64,000 nt of DNA from assembly GCA_026225945.1 (NCBI GenBank), contig JAMJFZ010000770.1, positions 4,526,001-4,590,000 of the forward strand, in the 5' to 3' direction. The translations under genes and the position numbers were made by a program. The stretch is from Cricetomys ansorgei (taxonomy: Eukaryota > Chordata > Mammalia > Rodentia > Nesomyidae). The notes beneath the pieces were generated by a model. That model was not told the DNA's origin. It searched no databases and was given only the letters and a program-made list of their open reading frames with translations. Of this stretch, positions 1 to 11,714 are shown piece after piece (position 1 is the stretch's first letter; the number at the start of each line of letters is the position of its first letter).

Positions 1-348
1 AGGAGGCGGGGATCCGGGAGCGGAGCGCAGCCGCGGGGGAGGAAGGGTGGCGCGGGCACGCCCGGGCGGGAGGACGCGGATTCTCGGATCCTAACGAGCT
101 GTCGCCTCATCAGCCGAGAGCGGCGAGGGACCGGGCGGGAGACCCGGGGCCGAGGCACAGCGCACACGCCGGGCGGGCCGGGCGGCGCCGAGGGCACGCG
201 GGATCGCGCGCTCCGACCTCCGGGCCGTACAGACCCCGGTCGCGGGCGGTTCGTGGCGCCCCCTGGGCTCTCGGTGCTCCGCGAAGCCTCGGGGGTGACC
301 GGGGCCCAAGTCGGGGAGTGGGAGCCACCCGAGCTCATCCCCCTCCCC

Positions 349-382
349 CCCGGGCGGGCCGGCGCCCCGGGGGAGGGCGGGC
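349..382 (+). promoter_or_regulatory. Cluster of GC boxes (Sp1/KLF-type)
   Basis: Two GGGCGG cores (within CCGGGCGGGCC and GAGGGCGGGCGG) lie 15 to 45 bases upstream of the TATA-like element. Such boxes commonly bind Sp1/KLF factors in CpG-island promoters. Their placement supports this being the core promoter, but binding is inferred. Confidence 0.5.
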
Positions 383-397
383 GGCGGAGCTTGGCTG

Positions 398-404
398 TAT
401 ATAT
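398..404 (+). promoter_or_regulatory. TATA-like element (TATATAT)
   Basis: TATATAT sits in an otherwise almost AT-free region about 200 bases upstream of the coding start. If it works as a TATA box, transcription would begin around 425-435, giving a 5' UTR of roughly 165-170 bases. A weak alternative is that it is a chance AT run and initiation is dispersed across the island. Confidence 0.5.
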
Positions 405-514
405 CTCCGCGCACCCCGCCAGGTCGCGCACAGCGCCCCGAGCCCAGGCGCCTCCCCGCCCCCCTCCCCGCGCTCCGCGGCGGCGGCGGCAGCAGCGGCA
501 GCAGTAGCAGCAAC

Positions 515-1169
<655 letters not shown>

Positions 1170-1240
1170 TGACCCCGGCCGGTGCGCTCCAGACGCAGTC
1201 CCCAGCTTTGGTTCCCTGTATACTGTTGGTGGCCGCGGCC

Positions 1241-2989
1241 AGGCCGGGGTGGGGGGACATGTGCCTCTCGGGTACGGTGGTGGTGCCTGGTGCGGAGTGA
1301 GGAGAAGCAATCTAGCAGGGAGAGAGGAAGCTGGAGGACCCTAGGTGCGTGCTTCCCACAAGTCACAGGCGGTGGTTAGGCTCCTCATGGTGGGCAAGCG
1401 GGGGTGTGTGTGTGGGGGGGCGGCAGATAAGCTCATACTTTAGGAGCTTGTTGGGGCGATGAGTTCGTGGGGTTCCAAAGAAGGGAAGATCCTTTGAGCA
1501 AGGGAGACGGCCTCTCGCATTTGGGAATTCTGGGGGAGCAACATGGCTGGAGAAAACGGGGGCATAGGGGTCAATAGAAAGTTGAGAAGACCCATTCCAG
1601 TATGGGGGTCAACCCATGGAAACTCACTTTCTGAACGTGGCATGGTTGCAAATCTGATGTCACCACCCACTCCATCTTTTACATTTTCTTCGTGGAACGT
1701 TCCCCTACCCCAAGTACTTTCGCAGCCCCCTGCTCTCCCCTTCCATGCCACCCACTTTGGGTCCCCGGAAATGCAGCCAGCAGCCTCAAGTTGTAGCGCT
1801 AGGGCTGGCCACCTCAGAGTCTAGGAGGCTGTGGCTTCACGCAGCCCCTTCTTGGCGCTTGATGTGGCTTGGAGTCGCCTTAAGCTATTCCTGGCAGAGA
1901 CGCCCACCCACACCAGGACTCGTAGCTTGTATGTATGGTTGCTAGGCTGACTCCTGGGCAGCGGCCAAATCCCTAGAGGTGTCCCTGCCCACCACCTAGC
2001 ACTATCCCCAGAGGTGTCCCTGCCCCACCACACCACCTAGCACTAGGTGGAGGTGGGGTGGGCGGGGGTGGGCAGTGTTTGAGAGAGAACTACAGAATGA
2101 ATAAAAGAAAGAACTGGAAAAAAAGAGGGAGGTGACCTAGGTACCTTCTTTTTGAGTAATTCTCATCCAAGAGGACTTTACAGCACCCACATTTTTGGAG
2201 GGAGGAGATATCTGGGGCAGTTGTACAAGGCAACTCATCTTGGTCCCCAGATGTTCACATCTGCTCTAGTAAAGTTCATGCTGGGACCCCCTCAGACTTC
2301 ACAGGGCCCAGCAACTTGTAGCAGCCTGTCTGCCGCTAAGTAGGGGAGTGAGGCTAGGGGGAAGGCTGACTGAAACCCAAGGGCAACTGAAGCACTCTGT
2401 GTCATTAATTATACATCAACGTAGGTGCTGGGCTCAGCTGTGTTTTGTGGCAGCACATTTGTGTTTTGGAAAATACTGGTGTGTTGGAATAAGGGAGGAA
2501 AAAGCAAAACCATCCTTTCTTGCCTTCTCTCCCCATTGCTCTGGAAGCCTCAGATGGTAGCTGGCTGACTTTGTTTGGAGTCACCTTCTCCGTGATGGAG
2601 ATTTTCCTTTTCAAGGAGAAAGATCACTGGCTTCCTAGAGAAGCCTTTGGGTCAGGCAAGGTTCCGATAGCCAGACCCGGCTGCCTTCTGCCTGGTCAGA
2701 CTCCACCACAGCCTGATCACAAAATCTCACTTATCCATTCCCTCTCCCCCACCTCCAGCCCTCTTAGGAGTTTCTCTGCACCCCCCTTATTGAGATTTGG
2801 AAACTGTCTTTAGGGGGGAAGTAGCTCGCAGTTGCATGCATCTCAATTATTTTCAGTATGGATGTGATTTGGGTTGGCTTTTAAAAAACTACCTCCTGTT
2901 TTTCAGAAAGTGAGCAATTTTGATCATAATGAAAACTTTTGCCATCTCAAGATTTTAAACACGGCTTCTAAAATCTCTTTACTCGAGGG
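1241..2989. other. Unique intronic DNA downstream of the island
   Basis: I recognise no repeat family or gene here. The only local structure is a short imperfect tandem duplication at about 1973-2045 built from AGAGGTGTCCCTGCCC and CACCACCTAGCACTA. Proximity to the promoter makes regulatory content plausible but nothing specific is visible. Confidence 0.5.
1973..2045. repeat. Short imperfect tandem duplication
   Basis: The words AGAGGTGTCCCTGCCC and CACCACCTAGCACTA each occur twice, giving two units of about 35 bases with a small insertion in the second copy. The pattern is typical of replication slippage. No function is apparent. Confidence 0.7.
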
Positions 2990-3204
2990 CAGCAGTTCTC
3001 GACCTGTGGATCACGACCCCTTTTAGGGTCCAGCGACCCTTTCACAGGGATCGCCTAAGACTATCTGCATATCAGATATTCACATTACGATTTGTAACAG
3101 TAGCAAAATTACAGTTATGTAGTAGCAATAAAAATAAGTTTCTGGTTGTGGGTCACCACAACACGAGAAAAGGGTTGCAGCATCAGGAAGGCTGAGAACC
3201 CCTG
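2990..3204. mobile_element. URR1-type hAT DNA transposon with target-site duplication
   Basis: The element carries imperfect terminal inverted repeats (CAGCAGTTCTCGACC at the left; GCTGAGAACCCCTG at the right) and internal words typical of the rodent non-autonomous hAT family URR1, such as GTAACAGTAGCAAAATTACAG and GGTCACCACAACA. It is flanked by 8-base repeats, CTCGAGGG (2982-2989) and CTCTAGGG (3205-3212), differing at one base, as expected for hAT insertion. It has no coding capacity. Confidence 0.85.
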
Positions 3205-3212
3205 CTCTAGGG

Positions 3213-4112
3213 GGTACCCAGTGCTAATATCGTGCCTATTACGAAATGCTCCTTAGATAATTTGCATAAATAATCTCTTTCCTAAATAATGACCAGGATA
3301 ACTTCTGTCAGTTTTCTCAAAAAATAGGTTTTATGCAATGATAATTAAAAATTTTCTGCATATATTTTCCTACACATTTCTTAAGTTCAAGACCGGCTGA
3401 GTAGACATAGAGTTTCTTTACAGAGTCAGCCTGGAATGAGAGATAATTGTGGTTGACTTCGGAAAGACTGAAGGCTAAAACAGAATAGCGTCCAGTTATA
3501 TATAATGTTCTTTGATATAATGAGTTCTTTCAGCATCATGTCCATATCTCTTAATACCTGGCTCTGATTTGTTCAATTAAACTGTGTGTACTCAACTCAC
3601 CGTATCTAAAAATGGTAAATAAGGCTCTTTAGAAGCTTTTCATTTCTACCCTCTGGGCTCTGGATTCGTTTGCAATCATCTCTCCCACTTTGATTTCTGA
3701 GTGTGTGATAGTTTTGTCAAGACTTGGTGCAGAATAAAGAATCTGGCTCCGGTTGTACTGCTGTCTCCCCAAGCAGGCAAACCTCTGCTGCCTTTCAGCA
3801 GAAGCTTTTCTCCACCTTAAGGCATGTTTGCCACCCCCACCTTATCCAGAGCCAGTGTGCTTTACTAGGAGCTGGGGAAGATGTCTTCTCAGCATCTGGA
3901 GCTCCAGGAAACATGTTTCAGCAATATCTTGGAATCCTATGCATTTGTTCTCCAGGTCCACATCAAAGGAGGCCAAGACTGTGGGCATACATCTTGGGGC
4001 TTCTGCTCATCTGTACTTTTGGCCTCCAAATAGCATATAGCTAATGACTTCATCATTACAAAAAAGATTGAGGACTTTTGAGAGGAGGTGGGGAGTAAGG
4101 AAAAACATTTAT
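3213..4112. other. Unique AT-rich intronic DNA
   Basis: I recognise no gene or repeat family with confidence in this stretch. Short open frames have no recognisable protein content. Confidence 0.45.
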
Positions 4113-4240
4113 GCTGGGTGTGGTAGCACATGCCTGTAATTCCAGGACTTGAGGACAGAGGAAGGAGGCTAATGAGTTTTAAGTCAACTTGGACTATGTA
4201 GCCATATCCTGCCTCAAGTAGCCAAAGAGGGAAACAAAAC
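4113..4240 (+). mobile_element. B1 SINE, diverged
   Basis: It begins GCTGGGTGTGGTAGCACATG and continues with TGCCTGTAATTCCAG, the A/B-box-bearing start of a B1 (7SL-derived) SINE, and ends in an A-rich tail (AGAGGGAAACAAAAC). Several substitutions indicate an old copy. Confidence 0.8.
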
Positions 4241-5174
4241 ATGAGCAGCAAACCTCACCACCTCCCGCCCTGTTTGGAAGGTGGACACAGTCTTGCCAGC
4301 GCTGCTATTTCTTGAGCCTTTTCATAATATTACTTCCCTCCACCACCCTGAGTTTCATCAGTGTATGCTGGTCATTTGGCCATGACATTTTGAGGTTCAA
4401 TCCAGTTGTAGATCGTAGTGAATAGGGAGCTATTCAGTCAGCCTGGATAAGCCATTCAACTTCTCTGGTCCCTGTGAGATTCGAGTGTTGAAACCCATGA
4501 GTTCTGATCCCCTCTCTGCTTAGGACCCTACATAGGGGAATGGAAGGATTATGGGGGAAAGATTTCAGCTCAGTGGGTTTTGCAGTTCTCCATATTCTTT
4601 TGGAATTTGGTTCCTGATCACTTATGTGTGTCTTTGTTCTCTTGTCTTGTGCATCTTTTAGCACATGGTCTGCTTCTCTTTAAATGTCTGGAGAAACAGG
4701 CCACTTGTGGATGGGTCTCTGGTTTGCTGCAGGACTGCATGTGGCCAGCCATAGACTCTCTGATAATCTCAGTCAGGGCTATCATCTCTATGGAAGCTTG
4801 GGCTTGATCACAAGGGTGGTCTGCATGTTGTGAATTACTGAGGTGTTGTCTCCATGGCTGTGTCTGAGAAAGCAACACATTTTCTCTGACAAGCTCGTGA
4901 CTAATATAAATATCAGATCCCATTATGGCTTGGTAATTACCCAGGGTCTGGTCTGCTGCATTCAATCAGGACTGCAGCTTCAGCACCCTGGAACTCTAGA
5001 TTCCACATTGGCCCCAGTGCCTGTTTTCTTCTTGTCCTGGCAATTGCCAGCAGGGATGACCTTCACATACTCTTTAGTGATCAGATCACTTGGGGTGGCC
5101 AGGGTGAAGTTCTCAGGCCCCAGTCGTGGGGAACCTGACCTGGCCTTGTTCAGACAGCTTGTTCTCATTGCTTA

Positions 5175-5397
5175 TTAAAAACATTTATTTTGTTTTATAT
5201 GAATGTGTATGTGATTGAGTGTATGTATGTGCATCGGGTGAATGCAGGGGCCTGTGGAGGTCAGAAGAGGTGTTGGATCCCCTGGGACTGGAGATTCAGA
5301 TGCTTGAGAGCCACCATGGGGGATGCTGGAAAGCAAACCTGGGTCTTCTCCAAGTGCAGCAAGTGCTCTTAAGTGCTGATCCATCTCTCCAGTCCCA
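5175..5397 (-). mobile_element. B2/B3 SINE
   Basis: Read on the - strand it starts with a tRNA-like head (GGACTGGAGAGATGGATCAG), followed by the conserved body whose complement reads GAGAGCCACCATGGGGGATG and GAGGTCAGAAGAGGTGTTGG, and ends in the A/T-rich tail at the left edge. It is diverged from the B2 consensus and fits the older B3 subfamily. Confidence 0.8.
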
Positions 5398-6224
5398 CTG
5401 CTGTGTTGTTTATTTTGTTTTATGTTTTGATGGATATTTTAGTCTCTACAGTTAATAGACCCAGAATAAAGGGTGCCACTTACACTCCAGAGCGAATCTT
5501 TGTCTGACAGTAAGGTCTGGCCTTATTTCCTCATCTGCCAGAGGATCCCGTTGCCCTTACTTTGTAGAATTCCTATAAGAAGTATCAATAACAGGTGGAT
5601 GTAGTGCCCAACAAACACCGGGCGATAGCAGAGTTACCACAGCTCCACGGAGTGATCCCTAGAACACTAGCTGCAGAAGGATACAGACTAGAACAGATAG
5701 AACTTCGGAGCCAAAAGGAGCCTCCATACCTGACAGCCCAAGTAGCCTGTCTAAAGTCATTCTGAGATTGGGGCTCCTGGTTTGGGGTTGCTGCAAGTTA
5801 GGGTGATTGGGACCTGGCAGCTATGGAGGACACCTTAATGGTATGGTTGGTGTGTTGATGATGGGGGTGTTGTGTCTCAGAGGTTTAGGGCTGGCAGAAG
5901 GGAAACATTGTAACAGTCAGCTGGTGATGTGGCTGTTCAACATGCCCTTGAAGAGGAACGGATTCTATCCACGGTAGCCCAGGTCAGAGCTCCCAAACTT
6001 AAGTCTCCCACTACCAGGAAAGCTGCAGTCTCCCAGCCTGAGTGCTGTGTAACCAGGCCAGCTTTTCCCTGGCAACCTTACAGCAGGATTTCCCAAGGTG
6101 TGTTCTGGCCCTTGCCCTTGAAGTTACTGTGGGAGAAATTTGGTAGTGAGGGGCCTGGCTGAGTCTCTCCTCAGAGAAGAAAAGTCCCGCCTGTAGGGAG
6201 CTTGCCCTTGCTCTGAGCAGCCTT
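5398..6224. other. Unique intronic DNA
   Basis: I see no convincing gene, RNA gene or repeat in this interval. Confidence 0.4.
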
Positions 6225-6350
6225 CTTCGGGTTTCTGTTCTGCTGTGTAGTGACCAAGAGTCAGTCTGTGACCTTGGCAAAGACTCCAGTGCCATGTGCC
6301 TCAGTTTTCTCACCTTCATATTGAGACTAGTAACAGCACAGTCCTGTGAT
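6225..6350 (+). mobile_element. MIR SINE fragment
   Basis: The order TGTGACCTTGGCAAAG, GTGCCTCAGTTTTCTCACC, then ATTGAGACTAGTAACA follows the MIR core (TGTGACCTTGGGCAAGT... CCTCAGTTTCCTCATCTG). It is an ancient mammalian SINE and heavily diverged. Confidence 0.6.
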
Positions 6351-6656
6351 CCTGTCACCAGCCTCGGTGCACAGTGTCCTGACAGGACACGGCATCATGG
6401 CGCACTGCTGCTTCTCCAGGAAAGGAAGAGACGCCTGGTGTTTGGCCTGAGAGAGAAGGTGGAGGGCAGACCAAGTGTGCCCTTTCTTTGCCTTGCTACT
6501 ATGTTCTTTGGCTGGGATGTTCGATAGGTTCTTGGCCTGCTGGGAGTAAGTGCTTGCTTTGGGGCTCACTTGCTTGCTCTGTCCTCCCTCCCCCTTGTCT
6601 CTGTCTCTCTTTGAAGCAGTGGAGATGGCATTGGGTTACAATGCCAGGGCCTCTTT

Positions 6657-6816
6657 CCCAAAGGCTGGAGGGGATCTTCAACTTTCATGTGTACACAGAT
6701 CACTTGGAGGGCTGTTGAAATGGTCTGATGCAGAAGGCCCAGGGAGCGCCTGAGTGACAGCGTTTCTGCAAGAGGCAGGCACTGCTGATGCTGTGAGAGC
6801 CCACCAGGAGTGAATG
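6657..6816. repeat. Local direct repeat, copy 1 (ancient MER/hAT-like sequence)
   Basis: A block containing GGTCTGATGCAGAAGGCCCA and TTTCTGCAAGAGGCAGGC recurs about 570 bases downstream. The text GATCACTTGGAGGGCT...GCCTGAG...GCATTTCT-like resembles the MER5/MER20/MER58 group of hAT-Charlie elements, but both copies share words that differ from my recollection of that consensus, which suggests local duplication after insertion. Confidence 0.5.
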
Positions 6817-7239
6817 GGTAGCAGGGGTGCCCTGGCTCTCAGTGGCAATGGTTGTGCTAATCTGTGAATCACAGCAGTCAACACCACCTTCTCAGGACTT
6901 CAGAGTTGTGGAGCCTCTAGAGAGACTCCTTTTTGTTTCCTGGGAAAGGGTTATGTTTGTCCAGTGACACCATAGCCCTGGGGCATCATGGAGAACACTG
7001 AGACTTACGGAGAAATCTCTGAGGGTCAGGTAAGGCCAAGCCTTCCACAGAACCTCTGAAATTCTGTTGCTGTGCACAGCAGGAGCAGACCAACAGTAGC
7101 TCTACCTCTTCCAGAAGCCCCTTGAGTCAATGTACTGGCTTTGGGGCTCAGTGAGAAAAAGTTCAGGGCTTCACCCTCATAGGCTTAGCTTTGTGGGAAG
7201 AAGGCCTGAGGAATGTCAGTTAGGCTCAGGTTTCTGTCC

Positions 7240-7390
7240 GCAAGGGCTGGAGGGGGATTTTTAACAGGAATCACCCAGAGGGCTTTTGAAGTGGTCTGAG
7301 GCAGAAGGCCCAGGGAGTGGCCTGAGTGGCTGCATTTCTGCAAGAGGCAGGCCCTGCGGATGCCACACGGAGCCCACTGCGAGTGGATGG
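7240..7390. repeat. Local direct repeat, copy 2
   Basis: Paired with 6657-6816 in the same orientation: GGTCTGAGGCAGAAGGCCCA and TTTCTGCAAGAGGCAGGC occur at matching offsets with scattered substitutions and small indels. See copy 1 for the possible hAT ancestry. Confidence 0.5.
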
Positions 7391-8454
7391 TGAGGGCCTC
7401 TAGGCATCTCTAAAGATGGACATTCCCAGCTCTCTTATGGCACAAAGTGGGCAGAGTGGACAAGAAGAAAGTTTGCTGATGCCAGACAACCAGTGTGAGA
7501 GAATTAGATGAGATGTTTTAGGGAGGGGAGTAGGGCTGCTGCCAGGCTGGGTACTCACTATTAAAGCTGACTGTTGGGGTACACTGTCCCAAAGAGCCAC
7601 AGACGCTGTGGCTTTGGGGCTGGCTTGTGGTACCCAGGGTGGCATTCTGCAGTTTACAGGGTGTGGCTTGCCAGTTACCAGTCTGTGTGTGGGATCTTCC
7701 TCTTGCCAGTTGGTCACACTGTGGGGGAGGGGATGGCTTCTCAAAGTCCAGGGTAGCAAGTCAGCCAAACCACCATCTTGTAAAATTAAAGGCCCCAGCC
7801 AGGGCTGCGGTATGGGGATAGTCCAGGCCAGCTGTGGCTACTCCTCTGGAAGGGCTGAAGCGAATGCTGAAATTCCTCAGGGACCTGGGTGGACCTTACC
7901 AAATGGAGAAAGGCTAAAGGGATCTGACAGGGAGGGAGTGCCATCTTCCCTTGTACCTCTGAAGAGACCCAGCAGACAACAGTGGGAGTAGCTCTCTCTC
8001 AGCATCATGTGGGTTTTCACAGCTCCCACTGCCAGGGACTTTCCTTGAGATGTGCCTTCTGTGTTGTCACATTGTCAAAGGAGGGGAACAACCTGGAGGA
8101 GCTTTACTCCAGTCTCTGGCAGCCACGTGGAAAAGGGTCCTGTACCCAGAGGCCCGCAAATCCTCTGGTTACCGTCAGTGCTGTCGGTTTTTGCCTTTCT
8201 CACACTATAGCACTGCATACTGTGTTGGAAACTGAGATGGGTGCCAGGGAGGAAATAATGAAGACTGGTTCTGACCTCTTGTCCATTTGGACTCGTAACT
8301 ATCCAAGTGAGCTGAGCTAAAACCAGGTTCTTTCTCATGGGGTGTGGGTACCTGTGAGTGACCCCTAGCTGTCTGTAGATTCCTCAAGGACAGGAACTGA
8401 GTTATTTAAAAGGAAACACAGACACTTAGGGAGGTGGGGACTGTGGTGGGTGTA
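7391..8454. other. Unique intronic DNA
   Basis: No gene or repeat family is recognised with confidence in this stretch. Confidence 0.4.
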
Positions 8455-9306
8455 GATATATGTCTCTGCACATGCGCGTGTGTATGTATGTGTGTGCGTG
8501 TTTGTGTGTATGTGTGTGTGTGTATGCATGTGTGTGTATGTATGTGTATGTATGTGTGTGTATGTATATGTATGTGTATGTATGTGTGTATGTATATGTA
8601 TGTATGTGTATGTATATTTATGTGTGTGTATGTATATGTGTATGTATGTGTGTATGTATATGTATGTGTGTGTATGTATATGTATATGTGTATGTATATG
8701 TATGTGTATGTATGTGTGTATGTATATGTATGTATGTGTATGTATATTTATGTGTGTGTATGTATATGTATATGTGTATGTATGTGTGTATGTATATGTA
8801 TGTGTGTGTATGTATATGTATGTGTATGTATGTGTGTGTATGTAGATGTATGTGTATGTATGTATATGTATGTGTGTGTACATCTGCATGTGTGTGTATG
8901 TATATGTATGCGTGTGTATGTATGTGTGTGTGTATGCGTGTGTGTGTGTGTGTATGTATATGTATATGTGTATGTATGTGTGTATGTATATGTGTGTGTG
9001 TGTATGTATATGTGTGCGTATGTATATGTATGTATGTGTATATATGTGTGTGTGTATGTAGATGTATGTGTATGTATGTGTGTGTGTATGAGTGTGTATG
9101 TATGTGTGTATGTAGATGTATGTGTATGTATGTGTGTGTGTATGAGTGTGTATGTATGTGTGTATGTAGATGTATGTGTATGTATGTGTGTGTATGTAGA
9201 TGTATGTGTATGTATGTATATGTATGTGTGTGTGTGTATATGTATACGTGTGTATGTATGTGTGTGTGTATGCGTGTGTGTGTGTGTATGCGTGTGTGTG
9301 TGTGGT
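8455..9306. repeat. Long TG/TATG microsatellite array with internal higher-order units
   Basis: About 850 bases consist almost entirely of TG, TATG and TATATG words. The tract contains larger duplications: a block of roughly 70 bases at 8571 recurs at 8701 (offset 130), and a 54-base unit beginning GATGTATGTG at 9061 is repeated identically at 9115 and partly at 9169. Alternating purine-pyrimidine runs keep most reading frames open on both strands, so the long Tyr/Val/Cys/Met and His/Thr/Ile translations are artefacts. Confidence 0.95.
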
Positions 9307-9634
9307 GAGAAAACAAGTGAGTGTCATTCCTCAGACACTATCCACCTTTCTTTTAAAAGTTCATTTGCTGTTGTGTGTGAATGCTATGCCAAAGGCAATG
9401 TTCAGGAGTCTATTTTCTCTGCCTGCCTCCATGTAGGTTCCGGGGATTATGCTCAGTTTGTCAGGCCTGTTCAGGAAATACTATCTCATCAGCCCTGCAT
9501 TTCGTGGTCTCTCACTGGTCTGGATTCACCAAGTAGTCTAGACTGGGTGGCCAGTCAGCCCTAGTGAGCCTGTCTCACCCTCTCAGTATAGTCAGCGGAA
9601 TAACACGCACACAGATGCCCAGCTTTTACATGGA

Positions 9635-9706
9635 TCCTGGGGCTCACACTCAGGTTCTTGTGTTTGCGTGGCACATATCTTACCATCTGAGTGATCTCCC
9701 GAGCCC
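9635..9706 (-). mobile_element. B3/RSINE-type SINE head fragment
   Basis: The text CACTCAGGTTCTTGTGTTTG and CACATATCTTACCATCTGAG then GTGATCTCCCGAGCCC is the reverse complement of a rodent tRNA-derived SINE head. The rest of the element is not recognisable. Confidence 0.5.
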
Positions 9707-9779
9707 ATCTTCCTATGTTTTGGGGTCAGTTGTCAGAGACTTTTGAGAGTCTCCGAGAGAAAGACAATTGCTTGATCTG

Positions 9780-10165
9780 GTGACAAGCTTTGGTGATGAA
9801 ATTATAAATTGCTTGATTCATTCTAGATTTTAATTTTGCATGCCTCCATGATGTCTTGACTAGTAGATTTAGTTCATTTGGGGCAGTTGTGTGTGAGGGG
9901 GCTGAGTTGGGTGAGGGGCTTCTTAGAAGGACAGTTTCAAAAGAATGCTCTCCTTCAGATGGAATTTGCATTGTGTTTGGCATTATTTGGTAATTGTCTT
10001 TAGGACATTATGTCTAATTGCCAATTTGGAAATGTAATTGGCACTCTAGGGCAAGAATGGATATACTTAACGTCCTCCAGCCGAGTCTGGGAGTCATCTT
10101 CCTGTACGATCTCATTACCTGTGTGACTAATGCTTATGTATGTGGCCAAAGCTGAAATTATTTAA
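9780..10165. other. Unique AT-rich block with clustered TAATTG motifs
   Basis: Three TAATTG homeodomain-type cores occur at 9991, 10015 and 10035, with an inverted CCAAT-like word (GCCAATTTGG) between the last two. I recognise no repeat here. A cis-regulatory role is an inference from motif clustering only. Confidence 0.25.
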
Positions 10166-10190
10166 AACATTTCGTTTGCTCTCTGTTTTC

Positions 10191-10284
10191 TTCCTTCCTT
10201 CCTTCCTTCCTGCCTCCCTCCCTCCCTCCCTTCCTTCCTTCCTTTTTTCCTTTTATTCTATTCTTTCTTTCCTTCCTTTTTTTT
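10191..10284. repeat. TTCC/CCCT polypyrimidine microsatellite
   Basis: TTCC units are interrupted by CCTCCC units and end in a T run that abuts a B4 element. It may have grown from the A-rich tail of that SINE, which lies in - orientation. Confidence 0.9.
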
Positions 10285-10526
10285 AGCACTGGGGATAAAA
10301 CCTAGGGCCTCAGGCATGTAGACAAGTGCTCCACCACTTGTGCTAACCCTTAACCTTCCCTCCCGATTATCATTTTTTTGAGTGTGCCTGTGCACGTGCG
10401 TGCATATTTTATTTTTTGGAGACAGAGTTTCACTATGTAGCCCAGGTTGGCCATGTACTCGTGATCCCCCTGCCTCTGCCTCATGAGTGCTGGCATCACA
10501 GATGTATGCTACCAATCCCAGCTCCC
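10285..10526 (-). mobile_element. B4-type SINE (ID-like plus B1-like halves)
   Basis: The right part, TTTTTTGGAGACAGAGTTTC to AGTGCTGGCATCACAGATG, is the reverse complement of B1. The left part, AGCACTGGGGATAAAACCTA to AGTGCTCCACCACTTG, is the reverse complement of an ID/tRNA-Ala-like head. The two parts are separated by unrelated and GT-rich sequence, so this may be two insertions rather than a single B4. Confidence 0.65.
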
Positions 10527-10817
10527 CTTCTTTCTTCATGCTGTTTCCCTGACCTTGGGGACCCAGACCCAGCGGACCGTGTCTTGTTCTCCTCTGCCTT
10601 CCATCGCATTGCCTCTTTCATTGCTTCCCTTTCCCTTAGTGGTTTCTCAGTCCCGGGAGCTCCTGTGGAACTTGGTGCCATTTAATTTTGGTTTTAGAAG
10701 AAGCACACTATAGAGCAACCTGCCAATAACTATAGGAAGTGCTACATGATTCTTCTGTGGTCAAAGATTAATTTGAAGAGCAAAAGAATATTTTTAAATG
10801 AAAAATGGAATTTTAAA

Positions 10818-10930
10818 TCTAGGTGTAGTGGTTCAGGCCTGTAATATCAGTACTTGGGGGGGCTGAGGCAGCAGAAATGTTAGTTCCAGGTGGCTCTATA
10901 GTGAGACCTTGTGGTTGGGAGGGGCAGGAG
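10818..10930 (+). mobile_element. B1 SINE, diverged
   Basis: TCTAGGTGTAGTGGTTCAGG and CCTGTAATATCAGTACTTGG match the start of B1, followed by GAGGCAGCAGAAATG and GTGAGACCTTG. It is diverged and short. Confidence 0.75.
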
Positions 10931-11034
10931 GGAGAAAGATTGTGACTTGAAATAAAATTTGTCTGGTATCTGGTGCTATCTGGAGGCATAGTTTATATTT
11001 TATTATTATTATTTTAAATACCTATTATTATTTT

Positions 11035-11212
11035 TATTTATATATACTGACCTGTGTCTGTGTAGATATATGCTACCCATGGAATCCAGAGGAAGGTGTC
11101 AGATGCTCTGGGGCTGAAGTTACAGACTGCCTGATATGGGTGATGAGCATACAACTAAGGTCCTCTGAAAAAGAAGAGAACATCTTAACTACTAAGTCAC
11201 TTCTCAGACCAC
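11035..11212 (-). mobile_element. B3 SINE, diverged
   Basis: The body ATGGAATCCAGAGGAAGGTG, the middle GCATACAACTAAGGTCCTCT and the head complement AACATCTTAACTACTAAGTC follow B3 in reverse complement. An AT-rich run lies at the left, where the tail should be. Confidence 0.65.
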
Positions 11213-11714
11213 CATAATGTCGTTTGCATAAGATTTTTTAGGTCAAGGGTTTTTGGGATAGTCTTTTCAGAATTGGTTCTAATTGCAGAAAACTGTTCAG
11301 CCATGATAGCCCTGTGGCTTTCACATACAGAGATTTCCAGTTGAGAATTCGAATAGTCTACTGGACCTAGAAAGAACTCTCTTGTTTCTCTTTGCTTGTG
11401 ATCTATGTCTGGGATGCCCAGACCAAGTCCTAAATGATAGATTTCAGACCCTAAATTCATGTCTGGATGGCAGAGAATTGGGTGCTGTATGAATACCGCC
11501 CATGCTGTGGGCGTGTCAAGTGACCTTACCTGTATTGCTTTTATGCAGAAAACTCTCCCTCTCTTGAGTCCTTAAAGTTTGGAAGTGGCCTAGCCTGCAG
11601 TCTGCCTGATGGTTCTGCCTTTGGACATCTGTTTAGTCTTGTTGCAAGCTGTGGGTGGAGTTTGTTTTTCTTTCTTAGTTCTTCATGGGCCCTAAGTCAT
11701 CAGTCACCCCCACC

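Noticed and set aside
8365..9564. Very long open frames on both strands (up to about 376 residues, Tyr/Val/Cys/Met-rich on + and His/Thr/Ile-rich on -)
   Set aside because: They are translations of the TG/TATG microsatellite, which contains few stop codons in any frame. There is no protein signature outside the repeat.
10258..10539. 93-codon - strand frame with SINE-like peptide text
   Set aside because: It is read through B1/ID-type SINE sequence and the polypyrimidine tract.
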